Of a stretch of 44,320 nt of DNA, positions 8,748 through 17,980 are shown piece after piece. The notes beneath the pieces are model-generated. The model did no database searches, had not been told where the DNA came from, and worked only from the letters and a program-made list of their open reading frames with translations. Each line of letters begins with the position of its first letter. Positions within the stretch are counted from its first letter, which is position 1. The stretch is from the NCBI GenBank assembly GCA_029858425.1, contig JAOUFE010000003.1:1-44320 (forward strand), read 5' to 3'. A program made the position numbers and the translations under genes. The DNA comes from Spirochaetia bacterium. GTDB taxonomy: Bacteria; Spirochaetota; Leptospiria; Turneriellales; JAOUFE01.

Positions 8748-9428
8748 TTAAAGCATACCCTTCTCCAAAAAACTGGTATAACCGGAATGCGAAAAAACCA
8801 GGTGATCCAGAATGTTTACTCCCAGAATTTCTCCGGATCTTTGCAGTTTTTTGGTGATAAAAATATCTTCGGGACTCGGATCAGTATTGCCCGACGGATG
8901 ATTGTGGGCAAGGATAATCGATGCGGCGCGGTCTGCAATGGCATCGGCAAACACCTCCCGCGGATGGATCTGGGAACTGTTCAACAGCCCAACGGTTATA
9001 ACCCTGCGCACCATGATCTCATTTCCTCCATTGATTGTAAAAACAATGAAATGTTCCTGTTTTTTATCGCAATACGGGCGCAGCCACGCATAAACATCGG
9101 ATGCGCAATGAATTTTGTTTACGGCCGGAAATTTCTTTCTGCGCACAAACTCCATGGCGGCGCAAATGGAAAAGGCGCGGGCTTCGCCAATGCCGGGAAT
9201 TTTCATTAATCTTGAGAAAAGAGTTTTTGGATCGCTTTCGTCGACCGCATTGCTGACCAGTTCGGCAAGTTTCAGTACGCTTGTTTTGGCGGTTCCCGCG
9301 CCGAGAAATACGGCGATTAACTCCACATCCGTAAGCGCGGCAACGCCTTTGTCCCGCAACTTTTCTCTTGGCCGGTCAAAAACGGGAATTTGGGATATGT
9401 GCAGAATTTTTCCATGACTGTTGTACAT
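8748..9428 (-). CDS. radC: RadC-family JAB/MPN-domain protein
   Basis: The 226 residues match the RadC family. RPREKL and LTDVELIAVFLGAG lie near the N-terminus, followed by a helix-hairpin-helix stretch (IPGIGEARA). The C-terminal JAB1/MPN metalloprotease-like domain contains the complete JAMM-type metal site in AHNHPSGNTDPSPED. The SSQIHPREVFADAI block precedes it. The name 'DNA repair protein' is historical. The family's biochemical role is unsettled, and the metal site suggests a hydrolase or nuclease. It stands alone: a 50-base gap separates it from the upstream lipoprotein gene on the same strand, so co-transcription is possible. Confidence 0.87.
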   Translation of the reverse strand: MYNSHGKILHISQIPVFDRPREKLRDKGVAALTDVELIAVFLGAGTAKTSVLKLAELVSNAVDESDPKTLFSRLMKIPGIGEARAFSICAAMEFVRRKKFPAVNKIHCASDVYAWLRPYCDKKQEHFIVFTINGGNEIMVRRVITVGLLNSSQIHPREVFADAIADRAASIILAHNHPSGNTDPSPEDIFITKKLQRSGEILGVNILDHLVFSHSGYTSFLEKGML

Positions 9429-9478
9429 ACCATTGGTATAGGGGAAAACCGGATTTTTTTTCAGGATATCAAAAAAAA

Positions 9479-9994
9479 TTATTCTCGCGACAAATCGCGC
9501 AGATCATCGCCGTCGGAATCCAGAACCACATTGATCGGCAAATCATAGTCAATAAAGTCGTCCCTCTGACCGCGCTCGTTGATAATTTCAAATTCAATGG
9601 AGTTTAATATCTCATTTCTCAGGGCAACGGTTAAAAGATATTTTCCAGCCTGCAAATTCGGGTAGTTGTCAATCAGGTAGGCAATTTTTTTGGGAATCTC
9701 CAGATTTTTCAGGTCAATCTCTATCCAGCCAAGACTTTTTCGGGATAAGGAAATGGCGTATTTTTCATGGCTGATTTTCCCGGGCTGAAATGCAAACCAT
9801 AAGGTTTGATTTTCGCCAAACTGAATGGGAGATGTATATTTATTAAAATTTCCCGGGATGTAATTCTTCTTTTGAAATTCCGTAAAGCGCCGCTCGTCAA
9901 CGGAATGAAAGGCAAAACTCCCGTGATTTTTGGCGCACGAAATTAAAAAAACATTGCATACCGTCAAAACCAGCGGGAAAAATAACCTTCGCAT
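9479..9994 (-). CDS. Putative lipoprotein, function unknown
   Basis: A 171-residue protein with a clear lipoprotein signal: MRR, a hydrophobic run, then LISC with the acylated Cys at residue 20. The mature part has no cysteine clusters and no domain I recognise. It contains beta-strand-like stretches such as TLWFAFQPGKIS and GKYLLTVALRNEI, and an acidic C-terminal tail (DSDGDDLRDLSRE). The composition suggests a small beta-sandwich on the periplasmic face of a membrane. It lies upstream of radC on the same strand, without obvious functional link. Confidence 0.65.
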   Translation of the reverse strand: MRRLFFPLVLTVCNVFLISCAKNHGSFAFHSVDERRFTEFQKKNYIPGNFNKYTSPIQFGENQTLWFAFQPGKISHEKYAISLSRKSLGWIEIDLKNLEIPKKIAYLIDNYPNLQAGKYLLTVALRNEILNSIEFEIINERGQRDDFIDYDLPINVVLDSDGDDLRDLSRE

Positions 9995-10484
9995 ACTATG
10001 ATATCGGCTGATGCGATTATTCTTTTAAAGATAATTTTTCCTGGTGCGGGGCTCGAGAATAAAAAACATGGGCGCGTATGGTTGCCAATGCCCCCCGCTC
10101 CATAACTCGCCGAACATCGTCGAAAATCTTTTCCAAAACGGCGAATTATTACGCTTCCCCCAAATGGTAAAAGCGGGGCGTCATCGCGGTGCAGGTTTCA
10201 GGAGTAGTAGCGCCGGTTATAGTAGCGCCCCCACAAATTGCCGTAAAAAAGCACTATCATAATTATATAAATCCTGATTTACTGTAAATTGATCGAGAGT
10301 TACATAGTAAACTGTATTTACGGCAGGCGCTGTCAGTTTATAAAAACAGTTCGAGTCTGCACATGACCTGCGAAATCCAGTCAGAATGATTGGACTGACA
10401 CAGTTTTTGAGCATAAGCATCGACTCAAAAACCAACCACATCAATGCGAAAACAAGCAATATTTTCGCCAAAGCTGTGATGAAT
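9995..10484. other. Intergenic region upstream of the lipoprotein gene
   Basis: About 490 bases between the lipoprotein gene and kdsA, both leftward. The left half is GC-rich and has no gene I trust. It contains a 15-base-period direct repeat (TAGTAGCGCC at 10205-10214 and 10220-10229). The right half holds only a small doubtful reading frame listed separately. The promoter for the leftward lipoprotein-radC pair should be here. Confidence 0.4.
10217..10471 (-). CDS. Possible small exported protein, doubtful
   Basis: An 84-codon frame starting with TTG 13 bases after the kdsA stop on the same strand. The first 25 residues are hydrophobic (ILLVFALMWLVFESMLML) and could be a signal or membrane segment. 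The rest is polar with two cysteines (CADSNC). I do not recognise it. In favour: position at the end of a tight operon and a hydrophobic start. Against: weak start codon, no clear ribosome site, and an end in repeat-like GC-rich sequence. Confidence 0.25.
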   Translation of the reverse strand: MAKILLVFALMWLVFESMLMLKNCVSPIILTGFRRSCADSNCFYKLTAPAVNTVYYVTLDQFTVNQDLYNYDSAFLRQFVGALL

Positions 10485-11315
10485 CTATTCCTTCACCAAT
10501 CTGTCGATTTTATAGAGATCATGAATCAATATTTCCGCCTCATCATAGGGTAACTGCGTTGTCGCATCGGATTTTGCTTTTTGTGGTTCGGGATGTATTT
10601 CCATAAAAATTCCTTCGACGCCCACGGCAACGGCAGCTCGTCCGACAGGAAAACTCATTTCGCGCTGACCTCCGGTTTGATCGCCTCCGCCGGGAAGCTG
10701 GGTCGAATGGGTAATGTCGATAACAACTTTTACACCTGCCTTGCGAAGGAGTTCAATAGATCGCATGTCAACCACAAGGTTGTTGTAACCAAACGTATAC
10801 CCTCTTTCACAAATCATAATTTTTTCGGAGCCCGATTTTTGAAATTTCTCAACAATTTGCAACGCATCCAGCGGCGCGACAAACTGGCCTTTTTTAACAT
10901 TGACCCATTTTTTTGTTCTGGAAGCGGCTGTAATTAAATCGGTTTGCCTGCACAAAAATGCCGGGATTTGCAGCATGTCGCACACTTCTCCGGAAACTTC
11001 AGCTTCTTCCGGATGATGAACATCGGTGATGATCGGAAAATGATATTTATCCCGAATTTCTTTTAACAACTGGAGACCTTCTTTTAATCCGGGTCCCCGA
11101 AAAGAAGATACGTTGCTTCGATTTGCCTTGTCAAAGGAAGACTTGAAAACAATTCCAATATTCAGATTTTTTTTTATCCGGGTCAAAAATTCCGCTGTTT
11201 TTTCCAGCAATTGAGGCGATTCAATAACGCATGGTCCGGCAATTAAAAAAAAAGGATTCTTACCGCCAAAGCTTAAATCGGGGAAAAGGATTTCTTCTTT
11301 TGTTAATGGTATCAT
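10485..11315 (-). CDS. kdsA: 2-dehydro-3-deoxyphosphooctonate aldolase (Kdo-8-phosphate synthase)
   Basis: Condenses arabinose 5-phosphate with phosphoenolpyruvate to Kdo 8-phosphate, the committed step to the Kdo of LPS inner core. The 276 residues show FLIAGPCVIES near residue 24, the phosphate loop FKSSFDKANRSN, RGPGL, ITDVHHPEEA, the lysine-containing VKKGQF, and the C-terminal VDITHSTQLPGG and MEIHPEP. The 276-residue length is usual. It overlaps the upstream small secreted-protein gene by 4 bases (ATGA), so it is translated from the hemH operon. Its presence is direct evidence that the organism makes Kdo-containing LPS. Confidence 0.92.
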   Translation of the reverse strand: MIPLTKEEILFPDLSFGGKNPFFLIAGPCVIESPQLLEKTAEFLTRIKKNLNIGIVFKSSFDKANRSNVSSFRGPGLKEGLQLLKEIRDKYHFPIITDVHHPEEAEVSGEVCDMLQIPAFLCRQTDLITAASRTKKWVNVKKGQFVAPLDALQIVEKFQKSGSEKIMICERGYTFGYNNLVVDMRSIELLRKAGVKVVIDITHSTQLPGGGDQTGGQREMSFPVGRAAVAVGVEGIFMEIHPEPQKAKSDATTQLPYDEAEILIHDLYKIDRLVKE

Positions 11316-11680
11316 TTAATTTTATTTTTCAAGTTCGGGTAAGAAATATGTACTACCAGCCGACATTCACTTTTTTCGAGGAACAGGGTTTTGTAAATAT
11401 TTTTATGATAGTGTACTTCTTTAAGTGTCGGGTATAAACTTAACAAGCGTGCGTCAATCAACTCTTTTGCCTTTGTGCATGCTTTCTCTCCCCGCAACGA
11501 ATATGGGATATTCTCTTCATTACTATAACCAACCTGAATCTGCAATGTATCATCGTTCAACCAGTAATTATCGTACAACAACTCGATGGCGTCTCCGTAC
11601 GGAATTTGTGCAGAAGCGCAGTAAAAACTGAACGTGACAAAAAATATTTTCAAAGACAAATAAATCAATTTATTGCGCAT
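11312..11680 (-). CDS. Small secreted or lipid-anchored protein, unknown
   Basis: A 122-residue protein with an N-terminal signal (IYLSLKIFFVTFSFYCASAQ). Cleavage after ASA is likely, although the single Cys at FYC could also be lipid-modified. The rest has two more cysteines (KACTK and SECRL) that may form a disulfide. I recognise no domain. It overlaps hemH by 11 bases and kdsA by 4, so it is a real coding member of a tightly packed hemH-unknown-kdsA operon. Confidence 0.6.
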   Translation of the reverse strand: MRNKLIYLSLKIFFVTFSFYCASAQIPYGDAIELLYDNYWLNDDTLQIQVGYSNEENIPYSLRGEKACTKAKELIDARLLSLYPTLKEVHYHKNIYKTLFLEKSECRLVVHISYPNLKNKIK

Positions 11681-12677
11681 TTATAATCCAGCCCGACAAC
11701 GTATTTACCCAGCTTTCATGCGCGTTTAATGAAGGTATCAAAGTAAATTCCCGAACTCCGGTTTGCAGCGCAGAAGCTTTTGCCCGGATACCAATTTCTT
11801 CCAGCGTTTCCAGATTATCCGTGACAAATCCGGGGCAAATGACAAGAATATTGTTTTTCCCGTTGCTGGCAATGGCGTGCAAAACACTTTCCGTATCGGG
11901 TTTTAACCATGTTTTTAAATTCATCGCCGATTGATACGTATGGCTGCAAATTTCGGGAGCAATGCCCGCCTTGCTTATAAAAAGGCGGGTAGTTTCCATC
12001 GTTTGCGCTTTATAACACATATTGCGTGCCGGATGTTCTGTTTCGCAGCAGTTGTTTTCTACAAGGCAATGGACTCCGCTCTTGTCCATTTTCCGGATAT
12101 GTCTTTCAGGAAGACTGTGATAACTCAAGACAATGTGATCAAATTTTTGTTTTAGATATGGCTGGGCATTCTCATATAACGAGTTGATATATTGGGGATT
12201 TTTATAATATGGATCAACAACTTTCAGCGATGAAAATGCAAAACCGGAATATTCCATTTTTACTTTTTCTACGACCGATTCGTATGTAGACATGGCATAG
12301 TGCGGAAACATGGGAATAAGAATAATTTTTTTTATTTTGTCTGCCTGCATTTGTTCAAGAGTCTGAAGAATACCCGGTTTGCCATATCGCATGGCTGTAT
12401 AAACAGGAATTCCGGTTTTTTGGCTCACTTTTTTTGCCAGTTCCCGCGTGAAAACAATCAGGGGAGATCCTGCTGTTGTCCAGATATGTTGATACAGACT
12501 CGCTGATTTTTTACTGCGAAAAGGAGCGATAATCCCGTAAACAAGCAATTGTCTTTTCCATCGGGGAATATCAATGACTCGTTCATCCATTAAGAATTCC
12601 CGCAGATAGTTTTTTACACTATCGGGACTCGCGCTATCGGGAGATCCCGTGTTTACAAGTAGAACTCCGGACTTCAT
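11670..12677 (-). CDS. hemH: Ferrochelatase
   Basis: Inserts ferrous iron into a porphyrin at the end of haem synthesis. The 335-residue protein shows LLVNTGSPDSASPDSVKNYL at its start (the usual N-terminal motif), LREFLMDERVID, and the active-site His in SYHSLPERHIR. The conserved C-terminal GFVTDNLETLEEIG carries the catalytic acidic pair. A cysteine-rich segment, CLVENNCCETEHPARNMC, lies in the middle third, with CYKAQ following as in other bacterial enzymes. A GAAGAGATT ribosome site precedes the ATG. It is 27 bases downstream of pdxH on the same strand. Confidence 0.92.
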   Translation of the reverse strand: MKSGVLLVNTGSPDSASPDSVKNYLREFLMDERVIDIPRWKRQLLVYGIIAPFRSKKSASLYQHIWTTAGSPLIVFTRELAKKVSQKTGIPVYTAMRYGKPGILQTLEQMQADKIKKIILIPMFPHYAMSTYESVVEKVKMEYSGFAFSSLKVVDPYYKNPQYINSLYENAQPYLKQKFDHIVLSYHSLPERHIRKMDKSGVHCLVENNCCETEHPARNMCYKAQTMETTRLFISKAGIAPEICSHTYQSAMNLKTWLKPDTESVLHAIASNGKNNILVICPGFVTDNLETLEEIGIRAKASALQTGVREFTLIPSLNAHESWVNTLSGWIINAQ

Positions 12678-12704
12678 AATCTCTTCATGGTTTTTCAGAT
12701 TGCT

Positions 12705-13352
12705 TCAGGGAAATAATCTTTTTTTATCCCATGTTTCCCTGTTTCTCTCATAAACGATGCGATCGTGAAGCCGGTTCGGCCGCCCCTGCCAGAACTCAAA
12801 GTGATCCGGAACTAAAATATAGCCTCCCCAAAAAGGGGGTATGGGCACTTCCAGTCCCTCATATTTTTTTTTGATTTTCTCAAAAAGCAACTCAAGCTCC
12901 TCCCGGCGGGAAAGAAGCTCGCTCTGGGAGGATGCCCAGGCGCCGATCTGACTGTCTCTGGGGCGGGTAGCAAAATAGTCTGCTGATTCTTGCCGACTGA
13001 CTTTTTGAATGATACCATTTATCCGTATTTGTCTTTCAAATTCAGCCCAATAAAACAAAAGACAGCCCTCAGGACTGGATTCAATTTCTTTTGATTTCTG
13101 GCTACCGTAGTTTGTGTAAAAAACAAAACCGGATTCATCAAAAGATTTTAAGAGAACAACGCGGGCTGAAGGGCGCTTTCCCGATACCGTACAAAGCGTC
13201 ATTGAGTTGCCATCGACAAGTCTGGATTCAATGGCTTCATTAAACCAGACGCGAAATTGATCTACGGGATTTCCAGCCGTGTTTTTTTCAAGCAAGTCTC
13301 CTTTAATATAATCACGTCGAATATTTTGAATAAATTTCTTGTCTCCATGCAT
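12705..13352 (-). CDS. pdxH: Pyridoxamine/pyridoxine 5'-phosphate oxidase
   Basis: FMN enzyme that makes pyridoxal 5'-phosphate. In 215 residues it has NAMTLCTV-like NSMTLCTVSGKRPSARVVLLK, the FMN-contacting FYTNYGSQKSKEI, the ATRPRDSQIGAWAS segment, and the C-terminal FWQGRPNRLHDRIVY, all hallmarks of PdxH. It is probably the first gene of the leftward pdxH-hemH-unknown-kdsA run. The palindromic repeat element begins about 70 bases upstream of the start and may therefore sit in or next to its promoter. Confidence 0.92.
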   Translation of the reverse strand: MHGDKKFIQNIRRDYIKGDLLEKNTAGNPVDQFRVWFNEAIESRLVDGNSMTLCTVSGKRPSARVVLLKSFDESGFVFYTNYGSQKSKEIESSPEGCLLFYWAEFERQIRINGIIQKVSRQESADYFATRPRDSQIGAWASSQSELLSRREELELLFEKIKKKYEGLEVPIPPFWGGYILVPDHFEFWQGRPNRLHDRIVYERNRETWDKKRLFP

Positions 13353-13424
13353 ATATCAAAATTTTGCGCATACCCTTGCTGTAAACCAAATAAAATATAC
13401 GGAGACTGGCAAGGCCGTGGGCCT

Positions 13425-13554
13425 GGAGCTTGGGCATGAACTCGAAATTCAGTCAGAATAATCTAAATAAGCGCAGTTTTGGGGCGCTTCACGCCCCAAA
13501 ACTGCGCATTATAATACATTTTGATCTGATTATTGAGGTTCATGCCCAAGCTCC
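13425..13554. repeat. Nested palindromic repeat, copy A (complete)
   Basis: Outer arms of 17 bp are perfect inverted repeats (GGAGCTTGGGCATGAAC at 13425-13441; its complement at 13538-13554). Inside is a second perfect inverted repeat of 16 bp (GCGCAGTTTTGGGGCG at 13471-13486 with 13492-13507) around the 5-base loop CTTCA. Shorter pairing between them (GAATAATC with GATTATT) would extend a cruciform. The flanks just outside the outer arms also pair imperfectly. It lies between divergent pdxH and dksA-like. The first 30 bases after 13425 (13426-13455) are identical to 32296-32325. Confidence 0.85.
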
Positions 13555-13627
13555 CCTGCCCAGGCTGCCAATGAGGGGTGGAAGAAAAAAAGATTGACTA
13601 AGTAAATCTCTTCAATATTAACGCAGG

Positions 13628-14023
13628 ATGGTAAAAAGCCCTTATACAAAAAAAGAACTCCAGGAGTTTGAGCAATTGTTGCTTCAAAAAAAGGCAACCC
13701 TTCTGAGAGAAATTACCGAACAATCGGAAGAGGTTGCAAACGAGAAATTCGATGAACCGGGTGATCTTGTTGATATGGCGACTGAATTGCTGGAGCAGGA
13801 AATGAATTTAAGTCTGACGACAGCAGAAAAGCAGACTATTAAAGAAATAGATGAAGCGCTTGCAAGAATAAAAAATGGTCAATATGGCATATGCATTGAT
13901 ACCGGCGAACCGATAAACAAAACCCGATTAAAGGCCGTTCCAGAAGCCAAAAGAACTTTGGAAGCGCAAGAAAAGTTTGACAAGAAAAACAAAGAAAACA
14001 AAAAAAGATCATCTTTAACCTGA
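13628..14023 (+). CDS. DksA/TraR-family protein with degenerate zinc finger
   Basis: A 131-residue DksA-like protein. The N-terminal half is a coiled-coil hairpin with the acidic tip DEPGDLVDMATELLEQE. Then come the family's AEKQTIKEIDEALARI helix and the zinc-finger-like C-terminus (NGQYGICIDTGEPI...RL.AVPEAKRTLEAQ). In standard DksA the last part carries four cysteines. Here only C89 remains; the others are T92, T110 and A113. DksA acts on RNA polymerase through its secondary channel with ppGpp. The intact acidic tip suggests that role is kept while zinc is not bound. Two bases separate it from the next gene, so the pair is coupled. Confidence 0.8.
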   Translation: MVKSPYTKKELQEFEQLLLQKKATLLREITEQSEEVANEKFDEPGDLVDMATELLEQEMNLSLTTAEKQTIKEIDEALARIKNGQYGICIDTGEPINKTRLKAVPEAKRTLEAQEKFDKKNKENKKRSSLT

Positions 14024-14025
14024 TA

Positions 14026-14757
14026 ATGCACGTTGAGTATTATCCTGAAATACTTGATATTGTTAAAGATCTGCAATTTACCCTTAGAAGCGTTGAATCG
14101 CACAAACTTTTATTCAATCGATCAACTGAAAAGTGGCCCCTGGATATTGATCTGTCCTTTACTCCGGGTATAAGCGAAAAAACTGTTGAAAAGTTTATCA
14201 AACAGGATGTCTGTACCCTCTGTAGCAGAAGAATCAGTTATAAATCCGGCCAATTCTCCAGAAAAAAAATAAAAATTCCCTACATGGTGTTAATCCACAA
14301 TTCCTTTATTTTGTCTGAAAAAAATTATTACGAGCTGCCCGAAGAAGACAATATTTTTCGCAGCATGATTCGCGGCGGTTTAAAATGCCGCGAAGAGGAT
14401 ATTTTAACAAGAGAAATTTTGCGTTGCTATTTTGGCGCTTCCGATGAAAAAAATCCTGAATTTTTACAGAATTGTTTAAAACATTTACGGGAAGATATAG
14501 ACAAATATAAAATTCAGGGAATTCTTGCATTGGGTCAGGCCGCCAGCTTATTGCTCAACAATGATGCGGAAAAAATAAGGCAAACAACAGGAGAAATAAT
14601 TAAAATTGAAGGTATTCCGGCCATGATTTGCCCCGGGCCAAACCGCATTCGCTTTATGAACGAAAAAAAAATGGATCCCGAAATAATAAAAAAAGAAAAA
14701 ATGGTAATTCTGGAATATTTAAATAAATTTAGAACCCAAGTAATGGGAATAGCCTGA
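14026..14757 (+). CDS. Degenerate family-4 uracil-DNA-glycosylase-like protein
   Basis: A 243-residue protein that I assign to the UDG superfamily on pattern. It has C63-X2-C66 (CTLC), then C134-X15-C150, the spacing of the 4Fe-4S cysteines of family-4 enzymes, followed by LREDIDKYKIQGILALGQAAS, which matches the usual 'C..hL..ei..l.P..il.LG..A'. The catalytic GEAPG-type motif that should follow the first cysteine pair is replaced by PYMVLIHNSF. The terminal HPS loop reads CPGPNRIRF. So the cluster appears kept and glycosylase activity probably lost or altered. Translation is likely coupled to the DksA-like gene. Confidence in the family is moderate. Confidence 0.6.
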   Translation: MHVEYYPEILDIVKDLQFTLRSVESHKLLFNRSTEKWPLDIDLSFTPGISEKTVEKFIKQDVCTLCSRRISYKSGQFSRKKIKIPYMVLIHNSFILSEKNYYELPEEDNIFRSMIRGGLKCREEDILTREILRCYFGASDEKNPEFLQNCLKHLREDIDKYKIQGILALGQAASLLLNNDAEKIRQTTGEIIKIEGIPAMICPGPNRIRFMNEKKMDPEIIKKEKMVILEYLNKFRTQVMGIA

Positions 14758-14764
14758 AAAATTC

Positions 14765-14878
14765 ACCGCAGAGTTCACAGAGAAAAATTTCAACATTATG
14801 ACCAGCCGCCAAAAGCCTGTCGCGGCTTTTTTGCGGTTGCTACATATATTTGTCTTTTTTCTTCGTGACCTTTGCGGC
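14765..14878. repeat. Imperfect inverted repeat between convergent genes
   Basis: ACCGCAGAGTTCACAGAG at 14765-14782 pairs 13 of 18 with 14861-14878, giving a large imperfect palindrome around the terminator hairpin. The 'accgcagag...' wording is like the inner arms of the 8551-8698 element, so it may be a diverged relative. Confidence 0.4.
14806..14836. terminator. Probable bidirectional rho-independent terminator
   Basis: CCGCCAAAAGCC, loop TGTCGC, GGCTTTTTTGCGG: a stem with A and T runs inside its arms, placed between the UDG-like gene (rightward) and ahcY (leftward), where both transcripts need to end. Confidence 0.6.
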
Positions 14879-14905
14879 AAGATTTTACTTTAAACCTGAA
14901 CCGTT

Positions 14906-16345
<1,440 letters not shown>

Positions 16346-16393
16346 TCATTTTACCTGTTTGGCGAGCTTACTCAAGTTGTCAATTTGAAAAGA

Positions 16394-16546
16394 CAATGCT
16401 CCCAAACTCGCGCAGGTAAATGGAAAAAATATTTTCCTTTCTCCGGAATTTTTATCCGGAAAGGGCGAAATATTATAGTTTTATCGTCGTTTACAGTTAA
16501 ATCAAATTGGCGCGAGCTTTTTACCTGCGTGAGTTTGGGAGCATTG
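16394..16546. mobile_element. MITE-like element with 27-bp inverted ends and flanking direct repeats
   Basis: Ends: CAATGCTCCCAAACTCGCGC at 16394-16413, continuing to 16420, is inverted at 16520-16546 with a single mismatch in 27. The sequence GAAAAGA flanks it directly on both sides (16387-16393 and 16547-16553), as a target-site duplication of 7-8 bp would. The middle contains another small palindrome (CTTTCTCCGGA...TCCGGAAAGG). No gene fits inside. It lies between divergent ahcY and the ctpA-like gene. Confidence 0.7.
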
Positions 16547-16609
16547 GAAAAGACTTTTCTTCTTAAAATATATCCTTGACCATAGAATCTTCATCTTCAG
16601 GCTGACAAT

Positions 16610-17980
16610 ATGGAAATGAATGAAAAGCAAAGAAGCCGATTGGCCGGAATCGTACTCTCAATAATATTAATCATTGTTGGAACCTGGGGACAAATACAAG
16701 GAAAATCCACCAAAAATGACATTACTGAACCGGAATATATCTCATTATACAATACAATACTACAACACATAAAAGCAGACTATGTTGAACCGGTAGACAG
16801 CAAAGAGTTATGGCTTGGCGCAATCAAGGGAATGCTGGCGGCGACAAATGATGAACATACAATGTATCTTGACAAGGATGAGTTTTCGGATCTGGAAACA
16901 GCCACAAAAGGTGATTTTGGCGGCCTCGGAATTGAGATCGCCATGCGTGATTCAATTCTTACGGTAGTAACCCCTATGATTGATACTCCCGCCATGAGGG
17001 CAGGGTTAAAGCCTGGCGATAAAATTGTAGAGATAGAAGGCAAAAGTACGAAAGACCTTTCTTTGCGTGACGCAGTAAACATGCTGCGCGGAGTTCCCGG
17101 AACGGCCGTTAATATATCTATTGCCCGTGAAGGAGAAGAAGACTTGATAAAACTGGATATTGTACGAGAAATAATTAAAATCACAATCGTAGAAAGCGGA
17201 ATCATTGAAAAACATAATATCGGCTATATAAAACTAAAGCAGTTTGCAGGGCCGGCGCCGATGGATATGGCCAATGCAATCCGCGATCTGGAAGAAAAAA
17301 AAGTAAAAGGTTTGATTCTCGATCTTCGATGGAATCCAGGTGGACTGCTGACGGCCGCTGTTGACATTGCCAACTTTTTTATCAAAGACGGCATTATTGT
17401 ATCGGCAAGAGGTCGTCACAAAGAGCTGGATAAAATCGAATATGCTGATCCGCGCAAGGCAATTGCCGGCGACCTGCCTCTGGTGATCCTGGTCAATGAA
17501 GGATCGGCTTCGGCAAGTGAAATTGTTACCGGCGCCATTAAAGATCACAAGCGGGGTATTATTGTAGGCACAAAAACATTTGGAAAGGGTTCTGTACAAA
17601 GCGTAATCCGGCTGGATTACAATACTGGATTAAAAATGACCATTCAAAAGTATTATACGCCATCCGGAGAATCCATTCATAAAAAAGGGATCATGCCCAA
17701 TGTTGTTGTAAAGCCATATGAGTTTACAAAAGAAGAGAGGAGACACTTTAGAGATCTTTCAGACGCTAAAGTATTGGGAACATTTGTAAAAGAAAATAAA
17801 GAATACAATGAAGAGTCTGTTAAAAAATTTAAAAAACTTCTCAACGACAAAGGATTGGCGCTAAGCGATTATGCATCAAGGTATGTGCTGAAACAGGAAA
17901 TTCATAATATCGGCAAGCGGCCTTTATATGATCTGGAACTGGACACACAGTTGATAAAAGCCATTGAACAGGTTAAGTAA
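16610..17980 (+). CDS. ctpA: C-terminal-processing peptidase (S41 family)
   Basis: Periplasmic, membrane-anchored serine protease that trims or degrades envelope proteins. Of 456 residues, about 9-30 are a hydrophobic anchor or signal. A PDZ domain spans about 95-190 (GDFGGLGIEI...AGLKPGDKIVEIEGKST). The S41 catalytic domain follows with LRWNPGGLL, NEGSASASEIVTGAI and GTKTFGKGSVQ. By family alignment the nucleophile is S301 and the general base K326, 25 residues on. The C-terminal 90 residues after YYTPSG are a charged helical tail. Its 3' end overlaps that of plsX by 8 bases on the opposite strand. The MITE-like element lies 63 bases upstream. Confidence 0.88.
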   Translation: MEMNEKQRSRLAGIVLSIILIIVGTWGQIQGKSTKNDITEPEYISLYNTILQHIKADYVEPVDSKELWLGAIKGMLAATNDEHTMYLDKDEFSDLETATKGDFGGLGIEIAMRDSILTVVTPMIDTPAMRAGLKPGDKIVEIEGKSTKDLSLRDAVNMLRGVPGTAVNISIAREGEEDLIKLDIVREIIKITIVESGIIEKHNIGYIKLKQFAGPAPMDMANAIRDLEEKKVKGLILDLRWNPGGLLTAAVDIANFFIKDGIIVSARGRHKELDKIEYADPRKAIAGDLPLVILVNEGSASASEIVTGAIKDHKRGIIVGTKTFGKGSVQSVIRLDYNTGLKMTIQKYYTPSGESIHKKGIMPNVVVKPYEFTKEERRHFRDLSDAKVLGTFVKENKEYNEESVKKFKKLLNDKGLALSDYASRYVLKQEIHNIGKRPLYDLELDTQLIKAIEQVK

